A DNA stretch of 64,000 nucleotides from Gloeothece verrucosa PCC 7822 (GCF_000147335.1 NC_014501.1:4952501-5016500); one strand, 5' to 3'. Shown: positions 54,019-62,660, counted from the first letter of the stretch. Program-made: numbers and translations. The notes: generated by a model from the sequence alone, not told the origin.

Positions 54019-54149
54019 GATTTTTACTCCTACTAGAAAAATTTAAATTAGGTAATTAGAGATTGTTTATTTTGAATCAAGGGTATGTTTTTGCATTTTT
54101 AAAAGGGTCTGTAAGAAATACATACCCCCAATATACCCTTGATGTTTGA

Positions 54150-54449
54150 TTAGTTTTTTTCCTCTGGTTCGTCCCAAGTTTGTTCCTCCTGGTCTTTGTC
54201 CAAATACCAGTCAAGGGGTAAGTCTAGGTAATCTCTGCCAATTTGCCTAAGAAGTTCTTGAAGGCTTTGAATTTGCTTCATATTGAGCCTAAATTCTCTT
54301 TCGCCCCTACGATACTGACCTAGGGTTCTATAGTTGATCTCCAGTCGAGCAGCTAATTGTCCAGGAGTCATATCCCACAGAGCTAAAAACTCATCAAGCA
54401 TTGATTTATATTTTTTACCCCTTGACAAATTCTTTGTTTTATCGGTCAT
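54150..54449 (-). CDS. Xre-family repressor-like protein
   Basis: 99 aa from ATG at 54449, preferred because the longer frame overlaps the operator-like palindrome. The helix-turn-helix is MTPGQLAARLEINYRTLGQY (about 25-45). The C-terminus is acidic (DKDQEEQTWDEPEEKN). It lies between the leftward and rightward gene blocks, where a lysogeny-type repressor is expected. A 16-bp inverted repeat sits ten bases upstream. Confidence 0.8.
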   Translation of the reverse strand: MTDKTKNLSRGKKYKSMLDEFLALWDMTPGQLAARLEINYRTLGQYRRGEREFRLNMKQIQSLQELLRQIGRDYLDLPLDWYLDKDQEEQTWDEPEEKN

Positions 54450-54458
54450 AATAATTAT

Positions 54459-54474
54459 AACCTCATTTGAGGTT
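54459..54474. promoter_or_regulatory. Candidate repressor operator
   Basis: AACCTCATTTGAGGTT is a 7+2+7 inverted repeat ten bases upstream of the Xre gene. Its position suits autoregulation and control of the divergent rightward operon. Confidence 0.6.
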
Positions 54475-54612
54475 AATAGAGAAACAGAAAAACTGCAAGG
54501 CGATCGCGCTCTCAAACTCAATCGCCCTGCTGTTATCAACCATATACAGAAGGAGGTGTCTAACTCAAAAAGATTTAGCAGTAGTTATTTCAAGATTTAC
54601 AGGACGAGCGTC

Positions 54613-54696
54613 CAGCCTTAACACTCAATCAAAAAAATGGTGGGACAAACGTCCCACCTTCACAAAAAAACATTCAAATTATGAACAACATATCAC
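54613..54696 (+). repeat. 84-bp direct repeat, copy 1, with GGTGGGAC hairpin
   Basis: From CAGCCTTAACACTCAA to ATGAACAACATATCAC, containing GGTGGGAC-AAAC-GTCCCACC (54639-54658). Copy 2 is at 54983-55066. In this copy the MNNIS start is followed by a short frame that soon stops. Confidence 0.85.
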
Positions 54697-54718
54697 TTAT
54701 CCCAGGAGACAATCCAGC

Positions 54719-54991
54719 ATGGAAGAAATCATAGACGAAATGGAAGACGGCATCACAGACAAATTGCTCGAGTTCATCGAGCTAGATACTCGAATAGCGG
54801 GCTTACAGGAACAATTAGAGAAGCTAAAACAAGACAAAGCATCTTATGCTAAACAAATCAGGGCGCGACTTATCCAAGAAGTTATTCTAGTCGTTCCAAC
54901 CGGCAAACGTTCAGGTTTCTGCTTTCACCTCTCAGATGGAGAAATTGTTTATGCCCGCACAACAATTTTAGAAACCTCAGTTCAGCCTTAA
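54719..54991 (+). CDS. Small coiled-coil protein (90 aa)
   Basis: ATG at 54719 with GGAGA upstream; a longer upstream frame crosses the repressor operator and is not credible. Residues 1-50 form a coiled coil (LDTRIAGLQEQLEKLKQDKA), followed by a short beta region (FCFHLSDGEIVYART). First real gene of the rightward operon, enclosed between two 84-bp repeats. Function unknown. Confidence 0.65.
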   Translation: MEEIIDEMEDGITDKLLEFIELDTRIAGLQEQLEKLKQDKASYAKQIRARLIQEVILVVPTGKRSGFCFHLSDGEIVYARTTILETSVQP

Positions 54992-55066
54992 CACTCAACC
55001 AAAAAAAACGGTGGGACAAACGTCCCACCTTCACAAAAAACATTCAAATTATGAACAACATATCAC
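54983..55066 (+). repeat. 84-bp direct repeat, copy 2, with GGTGGGAC hairpin
   Basis: It carries the last residues of the 90-aa gene, the hairpin (55010-55029) and the MNNIS start of the 134-aa gene. The hairpin may act as an mRNA processing or attenuation site in front of each gene. Confidence 0.85.
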
Positions 55067-55455
55067 CTGATGAGAGCGCTTTTAACCTATCAAAGCGCGA
55101 GTATTTAGCCGCTAAATTCCTCCAAGGACTATTAAGCTCTGCCGATGCCTCTTTTTTCTGTGGCGGGAATTCTGAGCAGCTTAATCATATGTTCTTGAGC
55201 CGCGCCGTTGACTTGGCTGATGAATTTTTGGAATATTTTGAAAGAGACAAATCTTATGTCATTAACAAAAAGCCAAAATTCAACATAAGAGACAAAGTTT
55301 ATTTTGTCGAAGATAACGGCGATAAAGTCCCTAGTACAATAGCGGACACGAGCTACTCTGTTGTTTTAGGTCAATGGGAATATTTCATTTCAAGCCACAA
55401 AGAACCTTGCTATGAATATGACCTTTTACCCAGAGAGGATGGCGACAATGAGTGA
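55051..55455 (+). CDS. Hypothetical protein (134 aa)
   Basis: Starts MNNISPDESAFNLSKREYLA. The helical N-terminal half (about 10-75) precedes a beta C-terminal part with KFNIRDKVYFVEDNGDKVPS, an SH3/Tudor-like pattern. Not recognised. Its stop lies inside the start of the next gene (ATGAGTGA). Confidence 0.6.
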   Translation: MNNISPDESAFNLSKREYLAAKFLQGLLSSADASFFCGGNSEQLNHMFLSRAVDLADEFLEYFERDKSYVINKKPKFNIRDKVYFVEDNGDKVPSTIADTSYSVVLGQWEYFISSHKEPCYEYDLLPREDGDNE

Positions 55456-55660
55456 AATTAAAGTTACTAAAATTGAGATTCGCGCTCCAAAGTTCGACCA
55501 ATATGAGCTTGTAGGGCTTGAGTGGAATGGAAAGCATTACGCCGTTAAAATTGGCCAAAGATGGCTAAATTTCGAGGACGGTTCTTGGTGGTACAAAATA
55601 GCAGGAAATGACCAAAAACTGTTCCCTGAGAGCGTCTTTTATATTCCTGAGAAGTATTAA
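55448..55660 (+). CDS. Hypothetical 70-aa protein
   Basis: ATG at 55448 overlaps the preceding stop by eight bases. Short beta-rich protein with many aromatics (VGLEWNGKHYAVKIG, GSWWYKIAGND). Possibly a small SH3-like domain. Unknown function in the early operon. Confidence 0.6.
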   Translation: MSEIKVTKIEIRAPKFDQYELVGLEWNGKHYAVKIGQRWLNFEDGSWWYKIAGNDQKLFPESVFYIPEKY

Positions 55661-55753
55661 CCACAAAGCTAAAATAACTGGAACCCGTCCATTCCGAAGT
55701 TTTTTTAACCAATTTTCAGAGGCTCTCAACCCAACAAATTAAGAGAGAGAATT

Positions 55754-56005
55754 ATGACCGAAGAAACCATGATGATTCCCGTTCCAAAATTCGCCAAAGG
55801 AGACGCTGTAAGACTTGTTTACCAAGATGGAGAAAAGATTTGCTTGGGGGCGGAAGCAATAATCCATAAAACCATTTTTGACAACGATTCAAAAAAATGG
55901 TTTTACTATACAAACTGCTTCATTTCAAGTCTCCCTGAAAACTTACTCCGTCCAGCCCCAAAAGGCGATGAAACCAAATTTAAAAGGGTACTTTCAATTG
56001 ACTGA
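55754..56005 (+). CDS. Hypothetical 83-aa SH3-like protein
   Basis: FAKGDAVRLVYQDGEKICLG and the WFYYTNCFISSLPENLLRP segment resemble the small SH3/KOW-type beta modules of other proteins here (compare KFNIRDKVYF upstream and GDRVxYxG in the 562-aa protein). AGAGAGA lies upstream of the start. Function unknown. Confidence 0.6.
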   Translation: MTEETMMIPVPKFAKGDAVRLVYQDGEKICLGAEAIIHKTIFDNDSKKWFYYTNCFISSLPENLLRPAPKGDETKFKRVLSID

Positions 56006-56210
56006 CCAACAATACTGGGAAGAAAGAAAAAGATATGTCAAATTAAGCCATCAAGCCTTCGCTCTTTCCAACCAAATAGGTTTAAGCGACCAGCAGCTAA
56101 TTGACATTCTTACCCAAAAATACGGGGTAAATAAAATTGTTCAGCTAACAAACGACGAGTTAGAGGATTTTGGGAAATGGTTGATTCAACAGAAAGAATA
56201 CTGCTCTTAA
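55968..56210 (+). CDS. Hypothetical helical 80-aa protein
   Basis: ATG at 55968 inside the 3' end of the previous gene (38-base overlap). Helical sequence with LTDQQYWEERKRYVKLSHQA and LSDQQLIDILTQKYG. No domain recognised. Confidence 0.5.
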   Translation: MKPNLKGYFQLTDQQYWEERKRYVKLSHQAFALSNQIGLSDQQLIDILTQKYGVNKIVQLTNDELEDFGKWLIQQKEYCS

Positions 56211-56389
56211 ACTGTACATATATCAATACACAAAACTACCAAGGGCTGGAGTGTGCTTATTATTATCACCACCCTCAGAAGACCTTTGTTTGCTTCATCA
56301 TAGGACGAATATTTTTAAACGATTCATCCTATCAGAGCTTACAAACAAGAGTCGAAAACTACATCAATAACTCCCTTTTGAGGGAATAA
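56177..56389 (+). CDS. Hypothetical 70-aa protein
   Basis: It overlaps the previous gene by 34 bases. MVDSTERILLLNCTYINTQN and GRIFLNDSSYQSLQTRVENY suggest a small alpha/beta protein. Weak support: tight packing, and a terminator just downstream. Confidence 0.45.
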   Translation: MVDSTERILLLNCTYINTQNYQGLECAYYYHHPQKTFVCFIIGRIFLNDSSYQSLQTRVENYINNSLLRE

Positions 56390-56422
56390 TGAGCGAATTC
56401 TGAGTCCTATCCATAGTTATTA

Positions 56423-56458
56423 AAAAAGGGCGACTTACCTTTATCGTCAGCCCTTTTT
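56423..56458 (+). terminator. Terminator within the early operon
   Basis: AAAAAGGGC and GCCCTTTTT form the base of a hairpin, extended by GAC/GTC with one bulge, and end in a T-run. It separates the small early genes from the DUF3987 gene. Confidence 0.8.
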
Positions 56459-56483
56459 CATCATGATCAACAGGGAATAAATT

Positions 56484-58256
56484 ATGCTAGACAAAGAAAG
56501 GTTCAATCAAATCATCCAAGGTTTAGCCGACACAGAAACCGCGAAAACTTATTACAGAGAGCTAATTTCACTAGCTAGAACCATAGGAGATGAACACCCA
56601 GACGCTGGAAAAGTCGCTGACCAAATCATGTATCTTGAGGATTTATATAAATTCAAAGATACTCATGCACAGCCTAACACAAAACCAACCGAAGAAGCGT
56701 TTAGTTACAACGAAATCAATGAGGAGGTGCGAGCGAAAATAGATGAACTTATTGATTTAGATTTCGCTCCATCTCAAGCTTTAACCGTTTGCGATTTTTT
56801 AGCCAAGTCCCTAAAGTTGCCCAACAGCAGAAATCTAGAAAGGTACTATCATTACAGGAAAGACCAACGGGAACAAGAAGACTTTAAAAGCGAGATGGAT
56901 AAAGACTTATCCGATCTATTGGGTATTAACAAATCAGACATTAACGTCTCTGATTACTTGCCGGACTGGCTAAGTCCTCCCCTTTCCCATTACTGCAAGA
57001 CTTCTAGTGTTAAACATTTGCTCGTTCTTTTAGGGCTTTTATCCGGGGTTTCTGTCTGTCATAAAGTGAAAACGCGGCTTATGGTAGATCCTTCCAAAGA
57101 CTGGAAGGAGCCGCCGTCATTATTTGTTTTAAATATCTCCCCAACGGGTCAAGGTAAATCCCCGTTTGTAAACAAGATTCTGATTGAACCCCTATCATTA
57201 ATTCACCAAGAATGGAAGGAGGCTTTTAATGATGAACAGCTTGATTATGAAATTGAACTCGAATCAATTAAGCAACTCCCCAAAGATGAACGAAAAGAAG
57301 CGTTGAAAAATCTTAAAGAGCCGCCTAGCCGAGAAAGAATTATTTTCAGTACAGACCCGACGATCATCGGGCTTAATCAGCAGTTTAACGCCTATCCTGA
57401 GCAGGGTATCCTCGCTATTTTTGATGAAGGCTCAAAGCTTTTTGCTTTTGATCGCACAGGTTCAGGTAAAAGCGATCGCGCCGATTTGCTATCTTTTTAC
57501 AATGGCGGCGGGCTTTGCGAACTGCGGCTAGAGGGAATACGAGCAAATGTCAGCAGAACTCTCTTATCAATCAATGCAGCCATTCAACCAGAAGTCCTAT
57601 TAGAGTTAATGGGGAACTGTGAGGACCGTTCAGGGCAATGGGCCAGGTTCCTTTACGCCCTTCAACCCAAAACCCGAAAATATCCCTCTAGAAATCAAGC
57701 AAAAGTGGATGTAACCAATTTGCTGGTAGAAGTTTACGAACAAATTATGAAGCTTCCTGGAGAGCTTTATCATTTGGACCCTCAAGCCGGGCAGCTATTC
57801 GACGATTACTACTATTTTGACCTCGAAGGTAAGCGTATGCGTACCAATGACTTAGGATTAGAGGCGGTTTTCGGTAAGTCCGGAGGACAAGTCGCTCGGT
57901 TGGCCCTAAACCTTCATATTCTAGAAGTTATTGCGAACCCAGGAGCCACGCCACGATTAATCAAAGCTGAGACGATCGAAAAAGCAGTGAGCCTTTACAA
58001 GATTTGCCTCAATCAGATTCGAGGCTTGTATAGTATCGCTGGAGCTTCTCAGGGGGAACTACCCCCAAAATTGGCTCTCATCATTGAGCGCTCTAAATCC
58101 GTTGGAGCGGTTACGGCGCGAGACATCAAGCAATATGTCTGGTGCTGCAAGAAAGATGACCCTTCCCAGATTAGAGAGTGGTTCATCCGCCTTGAGAAAT
58201 TAGGTAAGGGTAAAGTATCCGGTGCTGGTAATCGGAAGTCATTTACCGCTTATTAA
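56484..58256 (+). CDS. DUF3987-type replication protein of the element
   Basis: 590 aa. A helical N-terminal part (1-150) precedes a P-loop-type domain (about 175-440): NISPTGQGKSPFVNKILIEP (Walker A-like), ILAIFDEGSKLFAF (Walker B-like) and the DLLSFYNGGGLCELRLEG segment, characteristic of DUF3987 primase/helicase-like proteins of phages and plasmids. The last 68 residues (PPKLALIIERSKSVGAVTAR then DIKQYVWCCK to FTAY) match the C-terminus of the Bro-N protein. Likely initiates or unwinds element DNA during replication. Confidence 0.8.
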   Translation: MLDKERFNQIIQGLADTETAKTYYRELISLARTIGDEHPDAGKVADQIMYLEDLYKFKDTHAQPNTKPTEEAFSYNEINEEVRAKIDELIDLDFAPSQALTVCDFLAKSLKLPNSRNLERYYHYRKDQREQEDFKSEMDKDLSDLLGINKSDINVSDYLPDWLSPPLSHYCKTSSVKHLLVLLGLLSGVSVCHKVKTRLMVDPSKDWKEPPSLFVLNISPTGQGKSPFVNKILIEPLSLIHQEWKEAFNDEQLDYEIELESIKQLPKDERKEALKNLKEPPSRERIIFSTDPTIIGLNQQFNAYPEQGILAIFDEGSKLFAFDRTGSGKSDRADLLSFYNGGGLCELRLEGIRANVSRTLLSINAAIQPEVLLELMGNCEDRSGQWARFLYALQPKTRKYPSRNQAKVDVTNLLVEVYEQIMKLPGELYHLDPQAGQLFDDYYYFDLEGKRMRTNDLGLEAVFGKSGGQVARLALNLHILEVIANPGATPRLIKAETIEKAVSLYKICLNQIRGLYSIAGASQGELPPKLALIIERSKSVGAVTARDIKQYVWCCKKDDPSQIREWFIRLEKLGKGKVSGAGNRKSFTAY

Positions 58257-58595
58257 TAAGAGGAATTGTAACACCCCTCAAAAAAAACAGTACAAAAGCT
58301 CTGCTCTACGCCTCTACAGTTTTTTTAAGCGCACTCAAAAGCTTATCTAGCATAGCTTTGAATGCGCTACATTTTTCTCTACGTCTTATCTACTTCTCTA
58401 CACATACTATCTGAGTCCCTGATAACGTAAGTTTTTATTAAGCTAATTTCTCAGATAACTGCTACTTTTATGAGAAAAAACTTTACACAACTAAGCATTT
58501 TGTAGTACATTAAAATCTTGTAACACGATTACAAGCCCAATAAAACAGCGTCTTTATTAACATTTAGGTAGTGATTATATATAACATTAACTGAA
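58179..58595. repeat. 417-bp tandem duplication, unit 1
   Basis: It carries the true last 25 codons of the DUF3987 gene, the intergenic spacer with a hairpin (AGCGCACTCAAAAGCT/AGCTTTGAATGCGCT) and a decayed copy of the integrase 3' end. It matches unit 2 at a constant offset of 417 bases with scattered substitutions. Confidence 0.9.
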
Positions 58596-59011
58596 TGGTT
58601 CATGCGCCCCGAGAAATTAGGTAAAGGTAAAATACCCAGTGCTGGTAATCGGAAGTCATTTACCGCTTATTAATAAGAGGAATTGTAACACCCCTCAAAA
58701 AAAACAGTACAAAAGCTCTGCTCTACGCCTCTACAGTTTTTTTAAGCGCACTCAAAAGCTTATCTAGCATAGCTTTGAATGCGCTACATTTTTCTCTACG
58801 CCTTATCTACTTCTCTACACATACTATCTGAGTCCCTGATAACGTAAGTTTTTATTAAGCTGATTTCTCAGATAACTGCTACTTTTATGAGAAAAAATTT
58901 TACATAACTAAGCATCTTGTAGCACATCAAAATCTTGTAACACGATTACAAGTTCAATAAAACAGCATCTTTATTAACACCTAGGTAGTGATTGTATATA
59001 ACGTCAACCGA
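58596..59011. repeat. 417-bp tandem duplication, unit 2
   Basis: It starts with a decayed copy of the DUF3987 C-terminal codons (GKGKIPSAGNRKSFTAY-like), repeats the spacer and hairpin, and ends with the functional last 21 codons of the integrase. Together the two units account for the gene-free 58257-58945. Confidence 0.9.
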
Positions 59012-60229
59012 GTTACCGCAACTGTCAGCCAGCAACTTTAGGTCCACTCCTGATTGAGCCTGCAAAGTAATGAAAGTATGCCGCGTTGACGAAGGCTTTA
59101 AATATTGAGAGATTTTCCCCTCATCAGCTAACCGAGTAACAACGCCAGGATAGTATCTAGTCTCGCCTAAATCTTTATCGTCTCGCTTTCCTTTGTTTTT
59201 GCCGTTCCAAGCTTCATTAAGCATTAACCGGTCAAAATGTTTGCCTTTTGGAGTTGTAAACACAAAGCCTTTTGATGCTGTAGTCTGACTTTGAGCTTCA
59301 ACCTTTTCCAGTAAAAATAACAGTTTAGAATAACCTTTTGTTTTAAAAATCCTAGTAGTATCTGTCTTGGTTGTTTTTAGTAGCCGAGATTCTGTACTCC
59401 AGCTTTCGTCAAAAACAATCCAGTCTTTCTTAATATCATTCCATTTCAAGGCAAAGGCTTCTCCTAGACGGCAGCCCGTCAGAAATAAAAATTCAACTAA
59501 ATCCGCTATCTGCCGCTCAAGGCTCCTGGACGAAGACCTAAAACTACTGATAATTACATCTCTTTCTTCTTTTGCAAAAGCTCTATAGTCTTCTGCTTCG
59601 GATAACTGAGATGATTTTTTAGGGGGTTTAACAATCACATCTTTAGTCTGGTTAAAGAAATTTTTACTAAGCTTCTCACGTCTAACTGCCCTATCGCCCA
59701 TGTAAACAAGGGCATTAAAAAGCTTTTTCAGATTGGGTTGATAGTTGTCGGCTCTCATCAAATCAAAAATCATGTTATTGACCATTTCTGAGCTAATTTC
59801 AGATTCTAGCCAAGGCGACAACCAATGTAAGTAAGTTCTCCTATAACGATTTTGGTAAGTCGTTTGACAAATCTGCTTGGTGGAAAGCTTCCAGCTACAA
59901 AAATCATCCCATAGTTCACCGAGGGTAGGGTTAGCGATCGCAGTGGAGAGAGAAACGATTTTAGGAGTAACCTTAATCCCTAAGTATTTTTCTAATGTGG
60001 GGTCAAATAAATTTTCCGCGTCAGGATGGTCTAAATCTGCCTGTATGCGCTGACAAATGCCTTCAAGCCATTTCCTATTGTCAGGGCTGTCACTTCGCCC
60101 TACAGCCTTATAAAACTGGGGCTTATTGTAAAATTTGCGGCTGAGACGAGAGGAGAACTGAAGTCGCAAAGATCCTTTATCAGCCTGAATCCTTATGTCT
60201 TGGGTTTTGTGAGTCTTTTGAGCCTGCAT
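58946..60229 (-). CDS. int: Tyrosine integrase of the tRNA-Arg element
   Basis: 427 aa. An N-terminal arm-binding-like part (about 1-80), a SAM-like core-binding domain (about 95-200) and a catalytic domain with Arg in FLTGCRLGEAFALKW, TRHTFITLQAQSG and tyrosine in VIYNHYLG. In the HxxR box the His is replaced (SSTRHT), and the second His position is Asn (GNS); both variants occur in cyanobacterial phage-type integrases. Adjacent to attR and transcribed inward. Candidate arm sites lie just upstream of its start. Confidence 0.88.
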   Translation of the reverse strand: MQAQKTHKTQDIRIQADKGSLRLQFSSRLSRKFYNKPQFYKAVGRSDSPDNRKWLEGICQRIQADLDHPDAENLFDPTLEKYLGIKVTPKIVSLSTAIANPTLGELWDDFCSWKLSTKQICQTTYQNRYRRTYLHWLSPWLESEISSEMVNNMIFDLMRADNYQPNLKKLFNALVYMGDRAVRREKLSKNFFNQTKDVIVKPPKKSSQLSEAEDYRAFAKEERDVIISSFRSSSRSLERQIADLVEFLFLTGCRLGEAFALKWNDIKKDWIVFDESWSTESRLLKTTKTDTTRIFKTKGYSKLLFLLEKVEAQSQTTASKGFVFTTPKGKHFDRLMLNEAWNGKNKGKRDDKDLGETRYYPGVVTRLADEGKISQYLKPSSTRHTFITLQAQSGVDLKLLADSCGNSVDVIYNHYLGVNKDAVLLNL

Positions 60230-60234
60230 ATTTT

Positions 60235-60255
60235 TTCTAGTAAATTTCTAGTAAA
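60235..60255. promoter_or_regulatory. Candidate integrase arm-type repeats near attR
   Basis: Tandem TCTAGTAAATT units six bases upstream of the integrase start, matching 41325-41342 at the other end. Binding here could also repress int. Confidence 0.6.
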
Positions 60256-60317
60256 TTATATTACTCACAACCCGAAAGCATTACCCTGAAAGCCTTGCAA
60301 GCCGTCCCGTACGAGTT

Positions 60318-60345
60318 CCTCCAAGCCCGTTTAAGAAACCTGTAA
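60318..60345. mobile_element. attR: duplicated tRNA-Arg 3' end
   Basis: CCTCCAAGCCCGTTTAAGAA then ACCTGTAA corresponds to the tRNA-Arg 3' strand and flank at 41255. The 5' part of a tRNA is missing, so this is a recombination scar and not a second tRNA gene. Confidence 0.85.
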
Positions 60346-60372
60346 ATCCGAACAAAAGAGGTTTACAGGTTT
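60336..60372 (+). terminator. Displaced tRNA-Arg terminator
   Basis: AAACCTGTAAA (60336-60346) pairs with TTTACAGGTTT (60362-60372). It is the counterpart of the hairpin after the intact tRNA, so it was probably the terminator of tRNA-Arg before integration. Confidence 0.7.
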
Positions 60373-60524
60373 TCATCTGGCAAAAGTCTACTAGATTTTT
60401 CGTGTTTTTGTCAAAAAAAAGCTTTGAGCGACGAGCTAACTACCTGTAGGGATATAGAGAATAGGCGGCTTTCCCGTCGCGGTTTGAGGTTCTTACAAGA
60501 TTATTAGATTTTATCAATAGCTAG

Positions 60525-60800
60525 TTAAGTTTGTACTTTCCACTGCTCCAAGAAATTTTGGGCCCATTCTTGACCTAACTCCTCATCGCTTTTTTCCGGC
60601 TTAGTGGCCTTGAGAATATATTTTTGACGTAAATGAGCTAACTCTTCTAAACTGCCTGCAAAAACGAAACTTTTAGGCAAACAGTCATTTTCAAAGCCAT
60701 ACTGTCCTACATGATTTTCATCGACATTATTCCTGTTAATCCAGACTCCCCATCCTTTAGCGGCGGTGTTGAGTCGGGCTAAAAACTCTTTTGTCTTCAT
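60525..60800 (-). CDS. Small hypothetical protein (91 aa)
   Basis: ATG at 60800 with a strong AAGGAGGAATATC ribosome-binding site. The longer frame upstream is not credible. MKTKEFLARLNTAAKGWGVW, FENDCLPKSFVFAGSLEELA. Soluble, unrecognised. First gene outside attR. Confidence 0.7.
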   Translation of the reverse strand: MKTKEFLARLNTAAKGWGVWINRNNVDENHVGQYGFENDCLPKSFVFAGSLEELAHLRQKYILKATKPEKSDEELGQEWAQNFLEQWKVQT

Positions 60801-61145
60801 GATATTCCTCCTTGTCAACCCCAAGAAATTGAGTAATTTTACCTGAGTAAATTGACTGCAATTTTTCGGGTAATTAACTGTATATTTGATGAACAAAACT
60901 GCGAACCTACTACTTGAATGAAGTAGGTTTTTTTCTATACACAATTTTATTATGACCTAAGAAGCCTCTTTTTTGAACAGAAGATTATGTATAGTTTTGT
61001 ATAAATTTTTATCCAGTTAATTTACATTAGAACCCTTTGGCCACACCCTACACCCATTCCCCTACGATGCTCCGCGCTACGCACAGTCGCTTGTGCTAGG
61101 AGGTCACCCTACCCCCACCGAACAAGACTAATTTAAATGCGGGAC
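60801..61145. other. Intergenic region with orphan terminator-like hairpin
   Basis: AACCTACT (60904-60911) and AGTAGGTT (60922-60929) are followed by a run of seven Ts on the plus strand, yet no plus-strand gene precedes it. A palindromic repeat scar lies at about 61030-61110. No ORF seen. Confidence 0.55.
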
Positions 61146-62660
61146 TTAGCTGTTATCAAATTTTGGCGGGAAGTTTTGCCGCCACCAAAAACTTTCAGCT
61201 TTATTCGCAGGCAAAGCCCCTAAATCTTGATCAATATCTTTAGGGGGCAAAGAATTTTCAGGATGGCCGGCCTTAATAGCTGGAGATGAAGATTTTAGGT
61301 ATAGGTTGCCAATTCTAGCATTAACAAATAAGGGATCAGCTTCTAGAGCATTCTTGCCTTGGGTAGCAAACACATAATCTTTTGCCCATTCCTTTAGGTA
61401 AACCGGATAAGTCACGGGTTCAGAATTATGAATGAGATTGTATTCAATTTTTAGGTTTTTTCGTTCAAAATCTTCGGGTTTATAATTTCCACTATAGCCG
61501 ATTTGAAAATATTTATTTTCACTAAAGATATTATTTTGTATAACGATATTTTCCAGATTGGTTGTATATAAATATAAGCCGCCCGTCAACCAGTAAGGCT
61601 CCTGACAGTTTCCTCGCCCATAACCATTATGATAAACGGTATTATTATAAATAAAAATATTTTTTCGTAAATTATCTTTGCCCCATCGTGAGAAAAATAT
61701 GCCGGTTCCTCGATTGTTATAGATTAAATTGTGATGAATGCGAATCTGATCAACTAATAAGCCGCCTTCAGCAGAAATAGCTATGCCTGTCTCACAATCA
61801 TGAATAACATTTTCATACACTTCTATCTTTTCTAGAACGGTTCCCCAAGCATCGATATAAATTCCCTGTCTGGGACAGTTATGAACATAATTGTGATGAA
61901 CAATTCCCTGAGCGGAACTTTCCTTACAATCAATGGCTTCTTTATCACAATTAAACAGATGATTGTAGGCGACTTCAAAGTTTTGACCCGAGGCAATGCT
62001 AATTCCTTCATGAGGGGCTTCTTTTTTAAAATCGCCATACAGTCTCATTTCATTGGTATTAGCTTTTATAACTGTATTGCCCATCACTTTTATGTCTTGA
62101 CTTCGATAGACAAATATTCCCGGGGCAAAAGTTTTTTGGGTTGTATTATTATATAACTCTATGTGATGACTATTTTTAATTCTAAACCCTGAATTATAAG
62201 AATTAATCAGGCGAAGATTTTTAAGGCGAATATAGCTTTTATCTTCTACTTGAAATGCTCCTTCATCATGAGGGAAAGGCGGCTTTCCTACGGGAGGGCC
62301 TACATAAATTTTTTCGGCATTAATTATCACTTCTTCTTGCGGATAGGCGGCATAAGTGATCCATTGGTTTTCTGAACCCGAATTTTTGGGAACTATGGGT
62401 TTATAGAGCGAATAATTGCCGCCCCTAATGTAAACTGTCTCTCCAGCTTTTAAGGTTTGAGCCGCTTTTGTGATGGTGGCCCAAGGTTTTTCTTGGCTAC
62501 CGGGGTTAGCATCATTCCCCGTGAGAGCGACATAATAGATTTTTGGGTTAGCTTCCTGAATTTTCGAGGTTTTGGCTTTTAAGCGATGACTAAACGCTAT
62601 AGGGACTAATGCGGCTCCTAATATTTCGAAAAATCTACGCCGGTTAATTTTTAATTTCAT
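61146..62660 (-). CDS. Tat-exported right-handed beta-helix protein
   Basis: 504 aa from ATG at 62660. A twin-arginine signal ([19 protein letters not shown]) precedes a DUF1565-like start ([20 protein letters not shown]), then a parallel beta-helix with many HxxxxN/Y turns typical of pectate-lyase-like or polysaccharide-acting secreted proteins. Probably binds or cleaves a glycan in the periplasm or outside. It overlaps the end of ccs1 by 17 bases; the pairing is probably positional only. Confidence 0.8.
   Translation of the reverse strand: MKLKINRRRFFEILGAALVPIAFSHRLKAKTSKIQEANPKIYYVALTGNDANPGSQEKPWATITKAAQTLKAGETVYIRGGNYSLYKPIVPKNSGSENQWITYAAYPQEEVIINAEKIYVGPPVGKPPFPHDEGAFQVEDKSYIRLKNLRLINSYNSGFRIKNSHHIELYNNTTQKTFAPGIFVYRSQDIKVMGNTVIKANTNEMRLYGDFKKEAPHEGISIASGQNFEVAYNHLFNCDKEAIDCKESSAQGIVHHNYVHNCPRQGIYIDAWGTVLEKIEVYENVIHDCETGIAISAEGGLLVDQIRIHHNLIYNNRGTGIFFSRWGKDNLRKNIFIYNNTVYHNGYGRGNCQEPYWLTGGLYLYTTNLENIVIQNNIFSENKYFQIGYSGNYKPEDFERKNLKIEYNLIHNSEPVTYPVYLKEWAKDYVFATQGKNALEADPLFVNARIGNLYLKSSSPAIKAGHPENSLPPKDIDQDLGALPANKAESFWWRQNFPPKFDNS

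Larger units (their letters stand above)
41267..60340. mobile_element. ~19-kb integrated element in tRNA-Arg
   Basis: Bounded by direct repeats attL (41255) and attR (60318), with the integrase at the attR end. It contains a leftward cassette (41404-49213), a regulatory hub (49214-49425), leftward replication/regulation genes (helicase, RHH-repeat protein, Bro-N, Xre repressor) and a rightward early-type operon ending in a DUF3987 protein. The layout resembles a temperate phage or plasmid-like element. No terminase, portal, relaxase or transposase is recognisable. Confidence 0.85.

Noticed and set aside
54334-54621. ORF antisense to the Xre repressor, and the upstream extension of the 90-aa gene
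   Set aside because: They cross the operator palindrome and repressor gene; the ribosome-binding site and coding character support ATG at 54719.
41404-60229. Ordinary tailed prophage
   Set aside because: No terminase, portal, major capsid, tail or baseplate protein is recognisable, although the integrase, repressor and lysin-like genes fit a temperate element.
60318-60345. Second tRNA-Arg gene
   Set aside because: Only the 3' strand of the T-arm/acceptor is present; it is the attR copy.
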